Source: Scleromitrula shiraiana (lineage: Eukaryota; Ascomycota; Leotiomycetes; Helotiales; Sclerotiniaceae). Taken from it: a stretch of 64,000 bases of DNA. The stretch is taken from positions 930,001 through 994,000 of the forward strand of contig JABELC010000010.1 of the NCBI GenBank assembly GCA_028455995.1, given 5' to 3'. Positions 36,435-48,219 of the stretch are shown piece by piece. Every line of letters begins with the position of its first letter. Position 1 is the stretch's first letter. The notes under the pieces are model-generated. The model made no database searches. It was not told the DNA's origin and saw only the letters and a program-made list of their open reading frames with translations. The translations under genes were made by a program, and so were the position numbers.

Positions 36435-38259
36435 ATGGCGTCGTATGCATCGATCGGTGGTCCCAGTACTAGTTCTTCGGAATCTGGACGAAATCCGAGG
36501 TGAATGAAACCTATGAACTGTCGACGAGTTGGATAATTTGAAGCAATTAACTAACAAACATTCTGGGATAGAAGGAAACCGAGTCGAACTATTAAGGAGC
36601 AAAATACAGCAGGTGGTCAAGCGTCCTGGATCAGCAGCAATGTGAACATTCTCAATACCAGTATGTTGTGTCATGGATCTCCGCAGTATGATACTAACGC
36701 ATTCCAGTCGTTGGTGCAGGCACACTTGCTATGCCTTTGGCCATGTCACATATGGGCATATTGCTCGGAACTTTCGTTATATTATGGTCTGGATTAACGG
36801 CGGCTTTTGGTTTATATCTGCAATCTCGATGTGCTAGATATTTAGAAAGAGGAACTTCGTCGTTTTTTGCCTTGTCGCAAATTACATATCCGAATGCGGC
36901 GGTTATATTCGATGGTGCTATTGCTATCAAATGTTTTGGTGTGGGGGTTAGTTATTTGATCATTATTGGAGACCTTATGCCTGGAGTTGTGAGGGGATTC
37001 GACGAGAGTGCGGCAGCTGTTCCCATTCTTATGGATCGAAAATTTTGGGTAACAATCTTCATGTGAGCTCACCCATTTCTTGACAAGGATTGTTTTGTTA
37101 ATTGATCAATAGGTTCGTCGTTATTCCACTCTCATATTTGAGACGGCTTGATTCTTTAAAGTACACCAGTATCGTGGCTTTAGTTTCCATTGGATATCTA
37201 GTAGTCCTTGTGCTATATCATTTCGTAAAGGGAGATACAATGGCAGATCGTGGCGAGATTAGAACTATACATTGGGCCGGAATCGTCCCAACCTTACAAA
37301 GCTTTCCTGTGATTGTTTTTGCTTACACATGTCACCAGAATGTAAGTTCAAATCTGAGATGGCTTACGAATATCACTGACGCTCACTAGATGTTTTCTAT
37401 ATTAAACGAAATCAAGGATAACTCACCAAGAAGGTTAGTGTTTACATCCAAATCCCCTGTTAAATTGCAATACTAACAATCATTCCAGAACAACAGGTGT
37501 GGTCGTTGCAAGTATTGGCACTGCTGCCTTAATCTACATTCTTGTCGCCATCACAGGTTATTTATCCTTTGGCAATAGCGTCAAGGGGAACATTGTTGGA
37601 ATGTGTAAGTTTTCATCCTTTAAATAAAACTAGCAACGCTAACAGCTGTAGATATCCCATCTACTGCTTCAACAATTGCAAAGGCTGCCATTGTCATTCT
37701 TGTTATGTTCTCCTATCCTCTACAAGTGCATCCATGCAGAGCATCTGTTGATGCTGTCTTAAAATGGCGTCCAAACGCAATGAGAAAACGCAATTCACCT
37801 AATGGATCACCTGCACGAAGTGCTCCTTTACTAGCTGGCGGTGCAATCCGACCAACTGCAAGAAATGACGCTATCAGCGAAACCCGCTTTGCAGTAATTA
37901 CCACAGTCATCATCGCCCTCAGCTACTTCACAGCAGTTACTGTATCATCCCTCGATAAAGTACTAGCATATGTTGGAAGCACAGGAAGTACAAGTATTAG
38001 TTTCATTCTTCCTGGACTATTCTACTACAAAATCTCCTCACCAGATTCTATTCACCACCAACGACTAACAAAAGAAGATGATGATACCGATGAAGATGAA
38101 GATGAAGGACAAGGTCTTCTCGGACAGTCTATCAAGAAAATTGTGCCTTGGCGCAAAACAATATTGCGAAAACTCTCTTTAGCTCTGGCCATTTATGGCC
38201 TTTGCGTTATGGCGATTTGCCTAGGCACGAACTTGTTTTTCTCTGCCCAAGGGCATTAA
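36435..38259 (+). CDS. Vacuolar amino-acid transporter, AVT/SLC38-like (AAAP family)
   Basis: Seven exons: 36435-36499, 36572-36660, 36708-37062, 37113-37341, 37390-37433, 37489-37604, 37652-38259 (501 aa). A short Ser-rich N-terminus precedes the signature first membrane segment SSNVNILNTIVGAGTLAMP, which lines the substrate site in this family. About eleven hydrophobic segments follow. FAYTCHQNMFSILNEIKDNS is the conserved loop of the AVT5/AVT6/AVT7 group. A large acidic cytosolic loop (DDDTDEDEDEGQG) lies before the last segment, which ends ICLGTNLFFSAQGH. Yeast members move neutral or acidic amino acids across the vacuolar membrane, and Avt5-7 are exporters or uncharacterised. Direction and substrate cannot be read here. 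Confidence 0.92.
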
Positions 38260-38807
38260 ACTCATTGATATAATGCGTTTTTTGGCATGATTTGAGCATA
38301 AATTGGGCATATATTGGCGCGGCGTTTAATGATCTGGTGGGAAAGGGGGATTAGAAAAGGTGGACAATTGTCACCACCACATTTTGTAGATACATATTTG
38401 GGATTGCACATTGGTCGTAATGTATATTGTGCATTCATTAGACTTGATTTTGAAGAAGTGTCATATCATATCATGATTAGATTCCCTACACCGTATTTGT
38501 GAATGAACGAATGAATCTATATGCGTGATTTTGTACAAACAGATTAAACGCCTTTAATGGTATCTATCCATCAATCTACTTCCTGCATACCGTATATCAT
38601 ACACATACATGGATGCCTATCTATATGGCTCCTTCAATTCATTCATCCTCGAAGCTTCTATATACCTCGTTCTTTTTCTTCGCATCCGCTTGCTCTCTTC
38701 GTATTTGAATTCGTATGCAATCCCACATACTTGTGATGTACAATATAAATACCCATTCCACCCTGTCCCATCTTGTTTTGACTAACCCGTCCATCTACCC
38801 ATACTCA
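38260..38807. other. Convergent spacer, no gene seen
   Basis: 548 bp between the transporter and mitochondrial S16 genes. No structure beyond short AT-rich runs. Confidence 0.55.
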
Positions 38808-39525
38808 TCATGCCTTCGTAGTACTTTTCCTCTGTGTCCCCGTCTCCGCCGGCTTAGCTTTATACTTCGGGTCTAATAAACCCACCTAGAAATTCAATCA
38901 TTGATTAGCCAAATGCCTTCCCTTCCCTTCCCTTCCCTTCCCTTCCCTTCCCTTCCCTTTCCTTCATACCCCCTTTTCTCCTACTCCCTACCACCCTCCT
39001 CCCCTTTTCCAATATCTCTCTTGCCCCCTAAGAAAATCAAACAAGAAAAAAAACATACCATACTCAACAACCTCCAAGCCGTCTTCGTCGGCTGCGCCCC
39101 GACACCCAACCAATACTTCGCCCTCAAACTATCCAGCCGTATATCCTTGTACCTCTTGCCCTCGCCATCCTCTGTGACCTTGGGAATTGGGTCGTAGGTG
39201 CCGAGGACTTCTAGGGGGAGGGAATTGCGCGCTGTTCTAGGGGTGGGTGTTAGTTATTCTATTCTTGGGATTGTGGGGGTGATGTTTTTTGGATTCTGTG
39301 GAATGGAAGCGGATGGCTTTGGATTGGAGAGGATTAATGCGTATGATTTTTATTGGAGAAAGAACTGTCTGTCCGCCTGGGTAGGGTGCTAGATGGGAGG
39401 GTGTGATATATAGTAACGAGAAGGGAAAGGAAAGGAAAGGAAACAAACCGTGCTTGTGCAACAACAATATTGTAAAAGGGTTCGCGTTTGCGACCGAATC
39501 GCGCGAGTCGAATTCGTACGACCAT
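38808..39525 (-). CDS. MRPS16: Mitochondrial small-subunit ribosomal protein bS16m
   Basis: Three exons: 39525-39449, 39236-39059, 38885-38808 (110 aa). The start VVRIRLARFGRKREPFYNIV is the invariant N-terminus of the bacterial S16 family, and SLPLEVLGTYDPIPK is its second conserved block. The eukaryotic extension then reads YKDIRLDSLRAKYWLGVGAQP followed by TAWRLLSM. A last small exon adds a basic tail, VGLLDPKYKAKP. The protein binds 16S-type rRNA in the mitoribosome small subunit. There is no separate presequence, which is normal because the basic N-terminus itself acts as the import signal. Both introns hold purine-rich pentamer repeats on the coding strand. It is divergent from the NAD(P)HX epimerase, 353 bp away. 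Confidence 0.94.
38915..38968. repeat. CTTCC pentamer repeat inside bS16m intron 2
   Basis: About ten tandem CTTCC units (GGAAG on the coding strand) within the second intron. A shorter GGAAA run (39425-39441) lies in intron 1. Confidence 0.85.
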
Positions 39526-39878
39526 CTTGGCGGTATGCTATGGAGGTTAGGTGAGGTGAGGTTTGTAGTAAATGGCGATGGTGATGGTTTGGAGTGGATA
39601 AATTATTTGATGGTCGGGGAATTTGCGGATGGCGGATTTTTTATTTCTTTGGCGTGGGCGGGGCGGAGTGGGCGGATGGAGGTGGGGTGGGTGGAAGGAG
39701 GGGTTAGGTGAGGTGAGGTGAGGTGATGTCAGTGAGTAGTTGGGGGGATATAAATATAAATAAATGATTGATTTATAAATTCGTTGAAGAATCTTCTGAC
39801 TTACTACCTCATCTCATATATCCACCCATCAATTATCTGGTATTATCACATTTCAATTCTAATCTAATCCATTTCATA
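39526..39878. promoter_or_regulatory. Bidirectional promoter region (bS16m / NAD(P)HX epimerase)
   Basis: 353 bp between back-to-back start codons, with a tandem GGTGA run near 39705-39724. Confidence 0.5.
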
Positions 39879-41201
39879 ATGGCAACAAAAGTAACTACCA
39901 TCCACACATACATGATGGGTATTCCTCCACTTCATACTAACGAGAATACAGTATCTATCCGCGGCCAATGCAGCAGCTCTAGATAAAGATCTTATGTCAG
40001 TCGGGGCATTTTCTATCGATCAGTTGATGGAACTTGCTGGGTTGAGTGTTTCGCAAGCTGGTTCGATACTCTTCGGTTTCTTATCTGTTGAATTCCCTGT
40101 TCTCTGATTTACTGCTATACTTCTAATTTCTTGATATGGTTTTTACATGTAAAGTATACATCTATTTCAGGTCAGAATAGCAGTTGTATTAGAATCTATA
40201 TATCATTCACGTTGAAACAGAAAGCCGGTCTTTCGTTAGGAATCTTACGTATGTATGTATGAATAGTATACCGAGTTCACCCACCCAGTAAAGGAAGAAG
40301 AATTCTAGTAGCATGTGGACCTGGAAATAATGGTAAAGGCTCCCATTTCGTCGAATCCATGTTGTGGAGAATGGTGCACTAAAAATGGAACAACCAGGTG
40401 GTGACGGACTTGTGGCAGCAAGACATCTCTGGCATTATGGGTATAAACCTACGATATACTATCCGAAGCAAGGAAAGAGTGAACTTTATCAGGTAAACTA
40501 TCCCTTTACTATTCTTTTGATCTTTTTGGCTCTTGGAGATTTTTTTGGCTGCATATGTCAGACCGATAGATACTTTCCGAATTACCTCTACACCTATGGG
40601 CAAAGTACCAATTAATATGTTGAATCTATCGTTAACAACCATAGCGTCTATCAACCCAACTCCGAAACCTCTCTATCCACTTCACCGATGATTTTCCCTC
40701 CGCACTCAAAGAAACCGACCACATAGTCGACGCCATTTTCGGTATTTTATATACCCTTTTTTACAATCCTCTTCTCTTTCCCCAAAACAGGCACTAATCA
40801 CTCGATTTAGGATTCTCTTTCTCAGGCGGCATTCGAGAACCATTCCCATCGGTCATTACCGCACTTGAAGAGACATCACTTCCTGTGACATCAGTCGATG
40901 CTCCCTCTTCATGGGATATATCATCTGGACCACCCTCCTCTGGTCCAGGAGCAAAATTCATGCCCCAGTGTTTGGTGAGTTTGACAGCACCAAAACCTCT
41001 GGTCAAATATTTTAAAGGGAGACATTTTCTAGGTGGAAGGTTCGTAATCATGACCATAAAGTAATAATAGGATAGTTAAATGCTAATGGGAATAGATTTG
41101 TTACTCCGGAGATAGCGAGCAAGTATGAGTTGCAGTTACCGGAGTATGAGGGAGTGGATCAAATTGTTGAGATGCCAATTGAAGAGGAACACAGGTTGTA
41201 G
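39879..41201 (+). CDS. NAD(P)HX epimerase (YjeF N-terminal family)
   Basis: Seven exons: 39879-39890, 39952-40060, 40267-40332, 40398-40492, 40645-40741, 40811-41039, 41096-41201 (237 aa). The first coding exon is 12 bp (MATK). Spliced, the protein begins [16 protein letters not shown] and continues [18 protein letters not shown], the canonical start of the family. The substrate loop [18 protein letters not shown] is intact, as are the later motifs [14 protein letters not shown] and [11 protein letters not shown] that carry the active-site aspartates. The enzyme epimerises the damaged hydrated cofactors R-NAD(P)HX to the S form, so that the partner dehydratase can repair them. The length is typical of fungal homologues that lack a long presequence. 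No separate dehydratase gene is in the window. Confidence 0.93.
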
Positions 41202-41421
41202 GCTTGAGGAGTCACGGATTAAAATTGCGCATGGAGTTAGGATTTGATATTTCTATTATCTTGATGATGAAATTATTTCGCCGATATCATAAAGTAGTTC
41301 GTAATACATTTCATACACTCGTAATATTCATTTACGCATTCCCATCTGTTGCCACAATTCTTTCGTTTATTCCTGTTCGTGCTATATAAAGTTAGTGATC
41401 AAGGAGATGAAAAAACAGATG

Positions 41422-43695
41422 TCATTTTGCGCATACCTCTTCAAAAAGCACAAGGACAGTGCCAGCTTTGCATATATCCTATTTTTGTTAGCAGAAGCCC
41501 TCTCTATGTATAGTCGTGGATTGTTAATACTCACTCCTTCTTTATGCACTAACTTTGCAACTACACCTTTCTGAGGAGAGCGAATCACTGTCTCCATTTT
41601 CATACTCTCGATGCTATAACCTTATTAGTATTGTATTACTCCATGCATATAGCCATGAAGAACTCACACAACCAAAGCTTGGTCCTTCTCAACTTCGTCT
41701 CCCTCCTTGACCTCGTTCCTGAGAACCTTGCAAGGCATAGGAGCAAGAACACTATTTGCAACGTCTTTCAAACCCAAAGCTTTCTCAAACCAGGTGGGGG
41801 TTGCCAACTGTAATTGTAGCTGCTTGCCGTGCTGGAATAGAGTTATTTTGTCATCTTGTCGAATTAAAGTAGTCTCTACCCGGGTATGTGGAAAGAATGT
41901 TGAAATCCCAGAGGACCGTGGCTCGGAAATGACATTGGGGTAGAAGTCTTCGACACCAGGTCCTTTGACTGTAACGTCGAAGAGATTCCTATTGGATTGG
42001 TTGATCGTGACATTAAATACTTCTGGTTTATCACCAGGTACTATAGGTTTGGTGAAACTGAATTGACGTTTGCTATAGGGACTAAACCCAATAGCTTCTC
42101 CATGCGGACCTAGAGTTGACTTCGAGCCGGCTCCAGAGAGCTCTTGAGACAAGATTCCAAGAGCGGCCTGGGCAAAAGCCTCTGGCTCAATTGGTTCCTT
42201 TGCAAAAAGCTCATCATTATGTTTCTGTATATATCCAGTCTCGACATCGCCTCGAATGAACCCGGGACTCTTGCAGATTTTCTTCAAGAATTCGATATTG
42301 GTACTGAGACCAACTACTTCATAATCTTGCAAAGCAGCATGAAGTTTGCGGATAGCTACTTCTCTGGTTGGCCCACTCACAATAAGCTTTGCGATCATTC
42401 CGTCATATGCAGACGAGACTGTATCGCCCTGGACAAAGCCAGCGTCGATTCGAACACTTTCTGATATTTGGGGTGTCCGTAGATGAATGAGTTTTCCGGA
42501 ATCAGGCATGAAATTTTGACTTGGGTTCTCAGCGTATATTCTAGCTTCAAGAGCCCATCCCCGCTCAGAAATTCTTTGAGCTATGGCATCTTGACTGAGT
42601 GGCAGTGGCTCGCCAGCAGCAACTTTGAACTGCCATGACACTAAATCTTCGCCAGTAATTTCTTCCGTTACAGGGTGCTCAACCTGCAATCTAGTATTCA
42701 TCTCCATAAAGAAAAATTCATTAGTGTCATTATCGAATATAACTATAATCCGGATTAGTATAAAGATGTAAAGAGGGTTCATCGACATCCTCACATTCTA
42801 CAGTACCAGCCCCTTCATATCCGACAGCAAGAGCTGCAGCGCGAGCCTTCTCCCAAAGATCTTGTCTAATATCTTCAGCTAGATTTGGCGCAGGCGCCTC
42901 CTCTAAGATTTTCTGATGCCTTCTTTGTAAACTGCAATCTCTCTCACCTAATGCCACTGCGTGTCCATGTTTGTCCGCGAATATCTGTACTTCGATGTGC
43001 CGGGGTGTCGCAATATACTTCTCGACTAACATGACATCATCTCCAAAGGAATTCCTTCCTTCACTCTTTGCGCTCTCTAATTTCTCAAGAAATTCACCTT
43101 CTGTCTGAGCAATACGCATTCCTTTCCCACCACCGCCCTTGACAGCTTTTACCATTACAGGAAAGCCAATCTTTCGCGCTTCATTAAGCAAGTGTTCCGG
43201 ATCTTGATTTACCCCATGATATCCAGGTATACAAGGTACTCCAGCCTTGATCATAATATCCTTACTCCTAGACTTATTTCCCATAGCCTCAATAGCCTTC
43301 CAAGGAGGGCCAATGAACACCAATCCCTCCTCTACACAACGTTTGGCAAAAGCCGAATTCTCACTTAGAAACCCATATCCCGGATGTAATGCCTCGCAAC
43401 CTTGCTCTTTTGCTACAGATATAATTCGTTCACCGTCTAGGTAAGCATTCGCAGCACCGAGGTTGACTGAGAATGGACTCGAGAGCGCATGCTGTGAATT
43501 CGCATCAGGATCTGTATAAATTGTTGTGCATCGAACGCCAAGATCTGAAGCAGTTCGTCCAACCCGCAGAGCAATTTCTCCACGATTCGCTATAAGGACA
43601 GAAGTTATGGGTGTAATGGTTGGAGTTGTGGATAATTGTCGCGAATGATTGAGGAGAGCTCGGGCAAGAGCCCGAGTTCTGGAGGTCGAGAGCAT
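41422..43695 (-). CDS. MCCA: Methylcrotonyl-CoA carboxylase alpha (biotin) subunit, mitochondrial
   Basis: Four exons: 43695-42795, 42742-41668, 41613-41535, 41478-41422 (703 aa). Residues 1-28 are an Arg/Ser/Leu presequence. The biotin carboxylase domain starts SVLIANRGEIALRV, with the Gly-rich ATP-grasp loop KAVKGGGGKGMR and the motif MEMNTRLQVEHPVTE. The central BT-type region follows, and the biotinyl domain reads VLAPMPCKV then IESMKMETVI, in which Lys664 would carry biotin. Exon 3 begins one residue into that site. The enzyme carboxylates 3-methylcrotonyl-CoA in leucine breakdown, together with a beta subunit not seen in this window. The ESMKMET context and the short BT linker separate it from pyruvate and acetyl-CoA carboxylases. 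The end EEVCAK then stop is the direct reading; a further small exon is not excluded. Confidence 0.95.
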
Positions 43696-44348
43696 ATGTT
43701 ATTACATCAAACCAGGAGAGAGACTTCCTGGATCATTAAAATGTAGAATTGGATATTTGTTGTGAAAGTTGAATGCAGACTTTGGTATTTATGAGGTTTA
43801 TCAAGGTACAGGAAATGGATGTAGGCCGACGGAAGCCGTCGCAATGCGGGGCCCCGGATTTCTATAACTTATTTGGGGAAAGGTTACCGGGAGCGTCTTT
43901 AGCCAAACTGGATTTGTAGAAACCGAAGTTCTAGGAAGTTGCAAAATAGTATACATTAATATGGCGATTGACATGATTCTCTTAGAGTACACTGATCAGA
44001 TGTACATGTCCACACTAGAGAGCCTAGCATTGATAGAAAGGAGGTGTGAAATTTGTCCGAACTCCTCTAATCAAGTTCGATTCTTGCGATAAAGAATCAG
44101 CAAGATACAAATGCTACAAGTTTCAACATTGTATGGTCGAAAGCCAGAAGATGTTGTGGAACTACCTAAGACTGCACTTGTATTTCTAGAGGTTGCAAAC
44201 ATGAAGTATGTCCGCTCTGAAAAAAACGATAGAATGTCCCAAAAACAATAGTTGATAACCTAATTCGCCATGCTTCTCTCGCAAGTCTGCTCTTATTTAC
44301 ACAACGCCTTTCCCATTTCCCTTTCATATCTTGAATGTAATGATTTTG
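43696..44348. other. Intergenic, no gene seen
   Basis: 653 bp upstream of the carboxylase and downstream of the ESCRT-III gene, both leftward. No supported gene. Confidence 0.55.
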
Positions 44349-45158
44349 TTATGACCTCAAAGCCCTCAATCTCTCACCCAACCCATCCTCCTCCACTTCT
44401 GTAGGAGTCATTTTAACTGGTGTTGCTGCTTCTGGGCTCTTCATTTCCTGATTCAACTCAATACCCGCCTCATCCGCGACTTGATTCATCAATCTGTCTA
44501 CGTCTTCCTGTGGTGTAGCAACTGCAGTCGCAGACGAGGTTGCATTTTCGTAATAGCCTGTTGCTACATCTAAGTCTTCGAACTGTGTCTCAAATCGGTC
44601 CATTACGGCCGAAATCTAATTTGTTGCACCTATGATCAGCTTGAATCTATATCGCATGACAAAGGGTCGAACGAACCTTCTCCAAATCCATAGCCTTCAT
44701 GGCCTGATCCATCCCCTTTACAACATTCGTCATACTGCCTGTAACCTGTCTCATCGTAACCGCCGTCTGTACTCTACTAGCCACCGCATCAATTCGGCTT
44801 GCTAGTCGCAGTAGGTTCACCTTCTCATTCTGTTTACGAATAGCATTCTCGGCGTTAATTTTTGCGATATCCGAATGGCCTTGTTGGATTGCCTATAATG
44901 AGAGATCAGTTAGTGACATAAGGACCTGAGCGCTCGATGGGATTAACACACCTTCTTCAATTTATCTTTTTCTTGCTTCTCTGCTTGCCCGGCCTTGTTG
45001 GCCTGTCTGTTGATTTGCTTGGCTGTAAACTAAGTGAAAGTGTCAATATGATGGTATAGTATGCGATATCTATTTATATCGACGCAACGTAGAGGTTAGG
45101 TGCAGATAAATTGATGACGTACCTTCAAATTGAAGAGTGCTTTCTCGAGTCCCGACAT
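44349..45158 (-). CDS. DID2: ESCRT-III-associated Did2/Vps46 (CHMP1)
   Basis: Four exons: 45158-45123, 45029-44952, 44892-44677, 44615-44349 (198 aa). The protein starts [18 protein letters not shown], then a basic helix ([20 protein letters not shown]) and [18 protein letters not shown], the standard Snf7-fold N-terminal half. [20 protein letters not shown] and [18 protein letters not shown] are diagnostic for CHMP1. An acidic linker leads to a C-terminal helix ([11 protein letters not shown]) with the MIM1-type pattern that binds the Vps4 MIT domain. Did2 regulates Vps4 and so the disassembly of ESCRT-III during multivesicular body formation. The length matches yeast Did2 (about 204 aa). 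It diverges from the DUF427 gene. Confidence 0.95.
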
Positions 45159-45514
45159 CCTTTGATAGTGATCTCAGGTTCAGATATGAACTAAATATGG
45201 AAAGGGATATATGTTAGGGTGCGAAATGTTTCGCGATAGTATTATGGGAGATAAAGATTGTATGTTAAGTTTAAGATGGATAGCCTTGTGAGTTTAAGCC
45301 TGTGACGATGCGGGGCTTTTAGTATTACGGTGGGCTGTAGAGGTTTCCACGTGCAAATATAATGTGTATTCTGTATTCGAGGCTCGAGTACTATTCACCC
45401 CATACTGCAGGCATCAAATACAATAATTAATTTGTTATTTATTGTGAATGGACAGTTCATAGTTTTGTTTTACGCATATCTAATAAACAATTTCAATAAT
45501 AAAACACTCAAAAC
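45159..45514. promoter_or_regulatory. Divergent promoter region (DID2 / DUF427)
   Basis: 356 bp between back-to-back start codons. No recognisable factor site. Confidence 0.45.
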
Positions 45515-46055
45515 ATGCCTCCTAAGCCCAAGCTTAATGTCCAAAACTTCCCTCGCCCCCCTCTTCTCGAGAAAACCCCACGTCATCTAGTAGTCAAATA
45601 TCGAGGACAAACCATAGCTGACACAAAAGACGCCTATTGGATTCTGGAAACTTATCATTCACCTAGTCAATAGTCCCATGTTCTGTTGCTAGATCTCTAT
45701 TATTAATACCAAGATAGCATACTACCTACCAAAATCATCTCTTTCCTTACCTTTGACACCAACTACCAAATCCACTTTCTGTGAATATAAGGGTTGGGCT
45801 ACATATTATTCCATCTCACTTTCTTCGAATGAGCAAGGCGAGGAGGACAAGATAAAGAATAGGATATGGTCTTATGAGGCACCAACTGATAAGTACAAGG
45901 ATTTGAAGGGGTATGTAAGCTTCTATGCGGGCCCCTGGGAATGTTCTGTGGATGGAGAAGAGGTTATACCTCAGCCAGGAGATTTCTATGGAGGGTGGAC
46001 AACTAGCGAACTTGAAGGTATCATCAAGGGGAGTGCGGAGACTAGATGGATGTGA
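45515..46055 (+). CDS. DUF427 family protein
   Basis: Two exons: 45515-45665 and 45718-46055 (162 aa). The sequence reads RHLVVKYRGQTIADTKDAYW, then LETYHSPTYYLPKSS, CEYKGWATYYSI, then YVSFYAGPWECSVDGEEV and GDFYGGWTT. This is the DUF427 barrel found in bacteria and fungi, with the conserved YYLP, CEYKG and W-Y-Y residues. Its biochemical role is not established. The intron restores the HSPTYYLP motif exactly, but its donor is GTCAAT, a poor splice site; the acceptor is ATAG. Without splicing the frame breaks at once, so either this weak site is used or the allele is damaged. Confidence 0.85.
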
Positions 46056-46580
46056 TTTTCGGCTGTCTTAGAGAGATGTGGAAGTATCGTATTATCGCTC
46101 CTCTTCCACATCAAAATTGAACCACATTTGTATAATACCTTCGGCTTAGGCTTATTGCTTGATTGATTTGAGTATCTGAAAAACGATCCAGTAGTCTGTT
46201 GGACAATGGTCAATAACAAGAGACTAAGAGAAGGAGGCCGAAGAAATTTATAATTCTTTCATTTCGAAGTTGTGCATCAAAAAGATTCCGAGACTATCTT
46301 GAACATAAATGTTGAGTACATTGAAGCTCTTGGGATTCGTTCCGAGAAACATCACATTTGTAGTCATATACTTGTTGTTACACTTTCTCTTCTCTACATC
46401 CTTCACTGTTCCCAAAACCAGGTCTTGTGGATTTAGATGTACCTAGAATAACCTGAACAGATACTTCCATTCGATTGTGACCTTATGATTGAAATTGAAC
46501 CCACTCAAAGACTTGACTGGTTTGAGTTGCTTCATTTCTTGTGAGAAAAGTTAACATTGGGGCCTAGGCCATTTGTATAT
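46056..46580. other. Convergent spacer, no gene seen
   Basis: 525 bp between the DUF427 and BTB-like genes, which converge. The frame at 45986-46219 on the minus strand runs antisense over the DUF427 end and is not supported. Confidence 0.55.
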
Positions 46581-48219
46581 TCAAAATCTAAACATAGATG
46601 ATTTTGCCATCCTTTCCCTTTCACTGTCTACTTCCCTAACCCAATTCCAACTTTGTGCTAGAAACAGCCTTTTTGCGGCTTTCTCTGCGCCAAAGGCCTT
46701 GCCGTTGAACATAAGATCCTCCCTCGTTAGACTTGGAAAGTCAAACACCTTTTCTTTCTCCTCAGAACCTACGGCCTTCCCTCCTACTATGAATGCTTTT
46801 TCATGACCACCTATATTCTGTGGGGGATTAGGAATCCATGTCTGAGAGGATCTTTCGGTCTTCCAAAATCTAACCTGTATGCCGGTTCCAGCTTCCAGAT
46901 TATCTTTGATATAATCTAGAGCAGGAAGTAGCTTGCTACGTAGACCGCAATGGCCATGATTCTTGTCAATTTGATAACTGGGGCATTGTCGTAAGAGAAC
47001 AAGAAGCTGATCTAAATCGCCAGTATACGTCTCTGGCCAGATGAAATTTGGATCTTCTGGGGAAACAGCTTGGAATGGAATGAGTGAAAGGAGATTTTTC
47101 TTTGTCAAGAACTTGATCATTTCACCAAGTTGAAAAGAGTCACAGGCAGGAGATGAATCGTACCCCAAGGTACACTGTCGGGTTTTGGATGTGTAGAGAG
47201 ATAGGAAGTAGGTCTGAAGACTGGATATTGTTAATACAATTCGTGACCGGCGATATGAAAGTTCAGCTATTCGGTGTTAGTCAAATTTCGAATATCCAAA
47301 TGTAACATTTACCTTCCAAGCCCTCTGGCAAATCCCACCAAGCTGCTCCAAAGCTAGGGTCTGCCTCATCATAGATATTCCAGTGCGACGAACCTCGAAG
47401 TATAAGCTCTTTAGTAGCTGTAGCCAAACGTAGCACTTGGTTTGTATGATAAAAAATTAAGATCTTCTGTCGCATTACCTCTTCTGCTGTCTTCTCGACC
47501 GTAGGTGGGTATCGAAAATTGGAGAATTTGGTTGTAATATATCGTGTGACAGTGGCCATACAATCATATCTATCTGCCATGATCACCAGGATAGATAGAT
47601 ATAGAAGTGTGATGGACTTGCTGGCATGATCTAGTTCGTGAATGATGCAAAGCATATCATGGAAGACTGCCTCTCGCCCAATCGTTTTTGTTGCCTCATC
47701 TTCGTCCACGATTTGGATCCGGGGCAGTTCTTTTGGGTGCAATGTCGATGGGACTATGCCTGCTTTGCTGAACTCCCCAAATTTAGCAGATACGGTCCGA
47801 CCTTCTTCAAAAACGTCTGACCCTAGAAGTTGATCAAAATACCTGGAGTGTTTCTTAAGAACATCAAGGCGGACACGATAGAGTACTCGCGCAGACGGGA
47901 ATGGTGTTTTTGAAATTTTAAGCTTTTGTATTGTCTCATTTGGTATTGATTTTGAGCAAGTCTGGGTATTCTTGAAATCTACATCGAGAACAATGTCGCC
48001 CCCTTTTGCTATCTCGACGACTTTGTGCTTGACCCCTTCGATTTCGAGAACAACCTCCTCTGATTCAGGTTCAACATTGACCCCATTAATAGCATCTCCT
48101 TTCTGGTTCGCCTCAAGATCAGTGGAATTAGCCTTTACTATCCCAACTACTTTATGCTTCGTTTTGCTAGCGTTTGCAGCCTTCGATTGGGCTAGAGAGC
48201 GATCTCGGGCGGGACGCAT
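46581..48219 (-). CDS. BTB/POZ-like protein of unknown function
   Basis: Two exons: 48219-47313 and 47266-46581 (530 aa). The intron is 46 bp (GTAAAT to ATAG) and joins LPEGLE to AELSYRRSR in frame. Residues about 105-180 look like a fungal BTB fold: a block VLYRVRLDVLKKHSRYFDQLL followed by a variable strand and later a helical region (RYDCMATVTRYITTKFSNFRY). The N-terminus carries two similar copies of KHKVVGIVK / KHKVVEIAK about 46 residues apart. The C-terminal half has paired cysteines (CPSYQIDKNHGHCGLRSKLL) and no domain I know. Such proteins are common and fast-evolving in plant-associated ascomycetes; some BTB proteins recruit cullin-3, but nothing here shows that. It marks the left edge of the accessory region. 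Confidence 0.75.

Noticed and set aside
36086..36472. 128-residue open frame upstream of the transporter
   Set aside because: It lies in the divergent promoter and overlaps transporter exon 1 in another frame; its composition is not protein-like.
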